Positions 7,341 through 9,127 of a DNA stretch of 9,127 bases are shown piece by piece. The DNA is from SYFY01 sp031385325 (lineage in GTDB: Bacteria; Pseudomonadota; Gammaproteobacteria; Pseudomonadales; Azotimanducaceae). The position numbers and the translations under genes are program-made. The stretch is from NCBI GenBank assembly GCA_031385325.1, contig JANNBJ010000162.1, positions 1-9,127 of the forward strand. Direction: 5' to 3'. The notes beneath the pieces were generated by a model that saw nothing but the letters and a program-made list of their open reading frames with translations, did not search any database and was not told the DNA's origin. How positions within the stretch are numbered: the first letter of the stretch is position 1; every line of letters begins with the position of its first letter.

Positions 7341-8228
7341 TTAGCGAAGACCTTCGAATCGCCGGAACAAATTGACTGACTCTCTGGTGACAAAGCTCTT
7401 CATGTCCTCCTCTGCCTCAGGCCATTCATCGGCATAGGTGTCGTGCCAGGACCACGATGGCGACCAGGACCCATCTTCATTTTGAGTATCTGAGAGGAAT
7501 TCAAAATTCAGTTTCAGCGCATCGCGAAACTGCGGTGCCAGCAGGTGGCTGGGGTCATCAATCAGCGAGAGTGGGGTCAGCCCATACGCAGCCCACTCTG
7601 AAGGATTTACCGAGATCGCCGATGCTGCGAGTGCATAGAGACGTTTGATTGTTTCTTCGAACTGATCAACTGGATAATTCTGCGATCTGACCAACCTGTC
7701 GAATACAAGTATGTCGTGCATTTCCAGAGAATTTGCAGCCGCCAGGGTCGACATAAGCTGGTCGTTTAGCTTCCCTCTGCTTTCGAGGTCACAAAGTTCG
7801 GGCCACTGGTACATGTACCCAACAACTTCGGCTCTTGGATTGATCAAACACTCGACGACATCACGCACTCTCCACCAGGGAGCTTGCGCTGCGTCACCAA
7901 CGTTTATGGGCACTATTGGCCAAGCACCTTGGGCTCTATCAAACGTCATCTCCAGATAGCCCATCGCCTTTTTGACCAGCATGTTCGATGACGGCTGATT
8001 ACAACGAGACAGCGTCTGTAGAGCTACGGTAGTTGCCAGCACCGAGGACTCGCTCCGCCGAACGTCAGGCTCGAGCGCATGACCAAAGCCTCCGTCCGAA
8101 TTTGCATAGGCTGTCAGGGCATCAAGTACTGGCTGAACGCTGTTCGTGGTTTCAAATTGAACGAGTGCAACATCGATCGATCTGCCGTTGTGCCTTAGCC
8201 ATGAGTTCGCTTTGTCGAGAGTAGCCAT
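7341..8228 (-). CDS. Alpha/alpha-toroid protein, prenyltransferase/squalene-cyclase repeat-like, function unknown
   Basis: This 295-residue protein has no signal peptide or membrane segment, so it is probably soluble. The N-terminus WLRHNGRSIDVALVQFE (10-26) and ANSDGGFGHALEPD (42-55) match a bacterial family annotated only as prenyltransferase or squalene-oxidase repeat proteins. SSVLATTVALQTL (61-73) continues that match. A second QW-like repeat is QNEDGSWSPSWSW at 249-261, and WAAYGLTPLSLI (212-223) lies between. The repeats imply an alpha/alpha barrel. The DxDD motif of true squalene-hopene cyclases is absent, and I see no obvious zinc site, so terpene cyclase or prenyltransferase chemistry is not supported. 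ATG at 8228 has a good Shine-Dalgarno (AGGTGAGG). Sampled GC of about 51% is well below ppc. It stands alone, 125 bp from ridA; the 185 bp upstream of it show no clear promoter. Confidence 0.75.
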   Translation of the reverse strand: MATLDKANSWLRHNGRSIDVALVQFETTNSVQPVLDALTAYANSDGGFGHALEPDVRRSESSVLATTVALQTLSRCNQPSSNMLVKKAMGYLEMTFDRAQGAWPIVPINVGDAAQAPWWRVRDVVECLINPRAEVVGYMYQWPELCDLESRGKLNDQLMSTLAAANSLEMHDILVFDRLVRSQNYPVDQFEETIKRLYALAASAISVNPSEWAAYGLTPLSLIDDPSHLLAPQFRDALKLNFEFLSDTQNEDGSWSPSWSWHDTYADEWPEAEEDMKSFVTRESVNLFRRFEGLR

Positions 8229-8413
8229 CTGGCCTCACCTGCTAGCGTTCATATTTCGCACGACCAAAATCTAATCACAACGATCTACCCTTTGCACGCT
8301 TCAGATCGCTTGCCTTCAACGCTGTTCCTCTCCGAGTCATCGGAAAAAATAAACCGAAATCAGTACCCGTTTGGAATGTGATGCTGATCCGCGAACTACT
8401 TTCCCTCGGTGAA

Positions 8414-8924
8414 TTAGTCACACACCGGAATCGCATAGCGAATCACGCTCTGGTCCGAGATCGGATCGTAGTCCGGTACGTAGTGCTCGATGTCTGCGTC
8501 ATAACTGTGTCGCAATCCTCAGCGTGCAAGCCAGCTGGAATAGATGTAGTTCACCGTGCGATCGATTGCGCCAACGGGACCACTATGCGTGAACCTGGCG
8601 TAGGTCGCGGCGGGCAACTGCACACTCACCATTCCTTTTGGCAGCGCCGCGAACTCGGCAACCTGCGCAACCGCAAAGTATCCAAGCTGATCTGTTCGTG
8701 CGGCAGTTTGTCGAACGATGCCGAACAGGTTGTCCGAAATGTTCCCATGCACCTCACCTACCCGCTTCTGGAACTGCGACCACAGCGCGGGTAGCTTGCG
8801 AGCCAGGTTGTTCTTTTCGGAATCGACGCTGAAAAAGCGTGTCTGCAGACAACGAGGCCACTACGACTGCAGGAACTCGACCACTGTATTTCCCGCTCAG
8901 CGGCTCGAGCAGTACTCGATACAT
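8414..8924 (-). pseudogene. Broken GyrI-like / AraC-type effector-binding domain gene
   Basis: A stand-alone GyrI-like small-molecule-binding protein of about 169 residues can be rebuilt from three pieces on the minus strand. The first piece (from ATG 8924) includes RVPAVVVASLSADT. The second contains DSEKNNLARKLPALWSQF, then VHGNISDNLFGIV, GYFAVAQV, LPKGMVSVQLPAATYARF, THSGPV and VNYIYSSWLAR. The third, GLRHSYDADIEHYVPDYDP then SVIRYAIPVCD, ends in TAA at 8416-8414. The second and third are in one frame, interrupted only by TGA at 8521-8519, where the family has an ordinary residue. The first joins the second if one T is removed from a five-T run (plus-strand 8832-8836). The HTH of AraC regulators is absent. 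Such domains bind hydrophobic or cationic ligands, or modulate regulators. The gene begins 35 bp after the amidohydrolase stop. The domain call is firm; the N-terminal piece and start are tentative. Confidence 0.72.
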
Positions 8925-8959
8925 CGCTCCCATCTACGGCGTGTAACACGACGTGGGAT

Positions 8960-9127
8960 TCAACGAACGGTTGGCTGTGGGGATTCGCCCTGCTCAGACA
9001 GACGAAGGAACCGCACAGCGTTGTCGTGCAGAATCGCGGCCTTCTGCTGGTGTGTCAGAAATTCTGCTTCGTTGATCGCATTGATGCCCTCCGCGATCAA
9101 TCCTGGCCACACCTGCTGATCGCTTCC
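8960..9127 (-). CDS. Amidohydrolase family protein, C-terminal end only (Amidohydro_2-like)
   Basis: The last 55 codons of a gene enter from the right edge on the minus strand and end in TGA at 8962-8960. The segment contains PGLIAEGINAINEAEFLT followed by HQQKAAILHDNAVRFLRL. The pattern 'xxxILxxNAxRLxxL' near the C-terminus is the usual ending of metal-dependent TIM-barrel hydrolases of the Amidohydro_2 family (decarboxylases, lactonases, amidohydrolases). The metal-binding HxH and other catalytic residues would lie outside the window, so the substrate cannot be judged. The broken GyrI-like gene follows closely on the same strand and may once have been in the same operon. Confidence 0.7.
   Translation of the reverse strand, partial: GSDQQVWPGLIAEGINAINEAEFLTHQQKAAILHDNAVRFLRLSEQGESPQPTVR

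Noticed and set aside
8519..8521. TGA as selenocysteine or as a reassigned codon
   Set aside because: TGA ends other genes here, the family has no cysteine/selenocysteine at this site that I know of, and no SECIS-like hairpin was evident just downstream.
8758..8949. 63-codon minus-strand frame in the third phase over the start of the GyrI-like gene
   Set aside because: It is Ser/Arg-rich without motifs, while the other two frames carry the GyrI-like sequence.

Overview
The window looks like a chromosomal segment of a proteobacterium, most likely a gammaproteobacterium. The reasons are a DUF1415 protein (a family I know mainly from gamma- and betaproteobacteria), an E. coli-like phosphoenolpyruvate carboxylase with its aspartate-inhibition residues, Shine-Dalgarno-led genes and a fairly GC-rich composition. 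This placement is inference from gene content only. TGA is used as an ordinary stop here, for example by the DUF1415 and kinase genes.

Layout, left to right. (1) A DUF1223 secreted thioredoxin-like protein (minus strand, cut by the left edge) is divergent from a DUF1415 protein across 52 bp. (2) DUF1415 converges on a minus-strand block, with a hairpin between them. In transcription order that block is phosphoenolpyruvate carboxylase (ppc), a 125-bp gap, a crotonase-fold protein starting at TTG, and 25 bp later a secreted family VIII esterase / class C beta-lactamase-like serine hydrolase. (3) Divergent from ppc across 234 bp is a small P-loop kinase of the topology-modulation (FlaR-like) type. 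(4) The kinase converges on a frameshifted gene remnant and a RidA-family gene whose catalytic arginine position holds isoleucine. (5) Next, still on the minus strand, is an alpha/alpha-toroid (prenyltransferase/squalene-cyclase-repeat-like) protein of unknown function. (6) The right end holds a broken GyrI-like effector-binding gene, with an in-frame TGA and a probable T-run frameshift, and the last 55 codons of an amidohydrolase (Amidohydro_2 type) that enters from the right edge.

How the parts relate. The crotonase and serine hydrolase are probably co-transcribed, perhaps for acyl-thioester or ester breakdown. ppc is core anaplerotic metabolism. The block from about 6081 to 8413 (kinase, remnant, RidA-like, toroid) has visibly lower GC than ppc in hand-counted lines, and it contains one gene remnant and borders another. 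It reads as an accessory or decaying insertion zone rather than a working system. I found no CRISPR array, tRNA, rRNA, transposase or integrase, and no convincing new multi-gene system. The two decayed genes, the catalytically atypical RidA and crotonase, and the toroid protein are the points most worth a second look.
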